DNA from: a bacterium
GTDB taxonomy: Bacteria; Armatimonadota; Chthonomonadetes; Chthonomonadales; Chthonomonadaceae
Direction: 5' to 3'
Assembly: GCA_021805405.1 (NCBI GenBank)
Contig: JAJZFK010000416.1
Coordinates: forward strand, 1 to 6,773
DNA length: 6,773 nucleotides
A model generated the notes under the pieces. It ran no database searches and was not told the DNA's origin. It worked only from the letters and a program-made list of their open reading frames with translations. Both the position numbers and the translations under genes were made by a program. This document shows positions 5,543 to 6,773 of this stretch, piece by piece; the stretch's first letter is position 1, and each line of letters starts with the position of its first letter.

Positions 5543-6773
5543 CTATGCCGGTTGTAGCAGTTTATCTGTCTGCAGTGCTTGGTCAAGAGCGTCGAGGTTT
5601 GGCTGTATGAGCACTGGCGCACCTAAGTGCCCCTGTACCGCTTCCTGGGTCTTCAGGCCGTTTCCGGTAATCGCAATAACGACTACATCATCCGCACCAA
5701 ACCGACCCTGTTCGGCAAGCTTTTTCGTAACCATAACGGTAACGCCACCAGCGGTTTCGGTAAAAATGCCTTCCGTACTGCCCAGCAGCTTTATACCTTC
5801 AATCACCTCTTCATCGAGCACGTCCGCAGCCCACCCACCAGACTTGCGAACGGTATCCATGGCCACGTAACCATCTGCGGGGTTGCCAATTGCGATCGAT
5901 TTCGCTATCGTGTTGGGCTTTTGAGGGCGAAACACCTCGGCTTTCGTCTGTATCGCGGTGGTTATGGGTGAGCAACCGGTTGCCTGCGCCGCATACATGC
6001 GAGTATGAACACTGTTTTCCAGGAGGCCCAGGCGATCCATCTCATTCAACCCTTTGTATATCTTGCTAATGAGGGATCCACCGGCGCAGGGCACGACGAT
6101 ATGATCTGGCGCGCGCCATCCCAACTGTTCCGCGATTTCGTATCCGAATGTTTTAGATCCGTCACCATAGTAAGGACGTAGGGTAATGTTAACGAATGCC
6201 CAGCCATATTTACCACCGGCCTCTGCGCAAAGCCTGTTCACCTCATCGTAGTTGCCCTTAACAGCGAGGACGTTTGCGCCGTAAACCAAGGTGCCCAGCA
6301 CTTTGCCCTGCTCAAGATCGGAAGGGATAAAGATATAGGCCTTAAATCCGCCTTCGGCGGCATGCGCAGCAACCGAGTTGGCAAGGTTTCCGGTAGAGGC
6401 ACACGCAACGGTGTCGTACCCAAACTCGCGGGCTTTAGTTAGAGCAGTGGCAACCACTCGATCTTTAAATGAGAGGGTTGGGTGGTTTACTGCATCATTC
6501 TTGATGTACAGGTTGTTAAGGCCAAGAAGCTTTCCCAGGCGTTCTGCCTTTACTAACGGCGTAAACCCAACGTTATGCCCAACGCATGGGGGCCCCTCAA
6601 CTGGAAGAAGGTCATGGTACCTCCACATGGAAGGTGGGCCAGCCTGCATAGCGTTACGGCTAACGCGGGGGGCGATCTCCTCCCAGTTCATAATTACTTC
6701 CAGCGGACCAAAGCACAACTCACACACGTGAATAGGCGAAAGCGGATATTCTTCACCACATTCGCGGCAGCGC
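5543..6773 (-). CDS. thrC: Threonine synthase with N-terminal zinc ribbon (5' end off the window)
   Basis: Threonine synthase is a cytoplasmic PLP enzyme (fold type II) that turns O-phosphohomoserine into threonine. The reading frame stays open to the right edge, so only a few N-terminal residues are probably missing; a GTG at 6725-6727 is internal and not the start. The visible N-terminus reads CRECGEEYPLSPIHVCELC, two C-x2-C knuckles spaced as in the zinc-ribbon threonine synthases of many bacteria and archaea. Counting from that GTG, the catalytic domain shows TLSFKDR (84-90, with the PLP lysine at 88), ASTGNLANS (120-128), the GNPADGY segment (291-297) and ITGNGLKT (373-380, near the PLP ring). 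Visible length is about 409 residues, normal for the family. The gene leads the sulfur-carrier and NIL genes. Other fold-type II enzymes such as cysteine synthase are related, but the zinc ribbon and the ITGNGLK motif favour threonine synthase. Confidence 0.93.
   Translation of the reverse strand, partial: RCRECGEEYPLSPIHVCELCFGPLEVIMNWEEIAPRVSRNAMQAGPPSMWRYHDLLPVEGPPCVGHNVGFTPLVKAERLGKLLGLNNLYIKNDAVNHPTLSFKDRVVATALTKAREFGYDTVACASTGNLANSVAAHAAEGGFKAYIFIPSDLEQGKVLGTLVYGANVLAVKGNYDEVNRLCAEAGGKYGWAFVNITLRPYYGDGSKTFGYEIAEQLGWRAPDHIVVPCAGGSLISKIYKGLNEMDRLGLLENSVHTRMYAAQATGCSPITTAIQTKAEVFRPQKPNTIAKSIAIGNPADGYVAMDTVRKSGGWAADVLDEEVIEGIKLLGSTEGIFTETAGGVTVMVTKKLAEQGRFGADDVVVIAITGNGLKTQEAVQGHLGAPVLIQPNLDALDQALQTDKLLQPA

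Noticed and set aside
5328..5870. 180-codon plus-strand open frame antisense to the sulfur-carrier and thrC genes
   Set aside because: It lies wholly opposite two well-supported genes, shows low-complexity Ser/Thr/Pro composition with no recognisable domain, and fits a shadow frame.

Overview
All genes read on the minus strand, so transcription runs from the right edge of the window to the left. Nine genes can be supported, and two of them (the first and the last) run off the window. Coding density is very high. The genes fall into two blocks.

The right block (about 4621-6773) begins with a zinc-ribbon threonine synthase (thrC). It is followed by a 91-residue CysO/ThiS/MoaD-type sulfur-carrier protein ending in Gly-Gly, and then by a small protein made of two tandem NIL domains. 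A strong hairpin lies between the carrier gene and the NIL gene. The grouping suggests aspartate-family amino-acid metabolism linked to sulfur transfer or to methionine sensing. The link is inferred from gene order only.

The left block (1-4602) is a piece of the division and cell-wall (dcw) cluster, in the order murC - ddl - ftsQ - DUF881 membrane protein - small basic protein (sbp, DUF1290) - start of a probable ftsA. MurC and Ddl make UDP-MurNAc-L-Ala and the D-Ala-D-Ala dipeptide for peptidoglycan precursors. FtsQ belongs to the divisome, and FtsA would anchor FtsZ to the membrane. DUF881 and Sbp are membrane proteins of unclear function that commonly sit beside division genes. Gaps in this block are 8-18 nt, with one ATGA stop/start overlap and a somewhat longer gap of about 46 nt before ftsA. 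This is an operon-like layout.

Organism: a bacterium with peptidoglycan and roughly balanced GC content. The DUF881/Sbp pair next to ftsQ and ftsA is typical of Gram-positive and other Terrabacteria lineages (Firmicutes, Actinobacteria, Armatimonadota). The CysO-like carrier recalls Actinobacteria. A deep Terrabacteria lineage such as Armatimonadota is my best guess, made from gene content and not from a search.

I see no RNA genes, mobile elements, CRISPR arrays or long repeats. No non-coding stretch exceeds about 80 bases. The most unusual part is the thrC - sulfur carrier - double-NIL neighbourhood; the rest is a conventional dcw segment.
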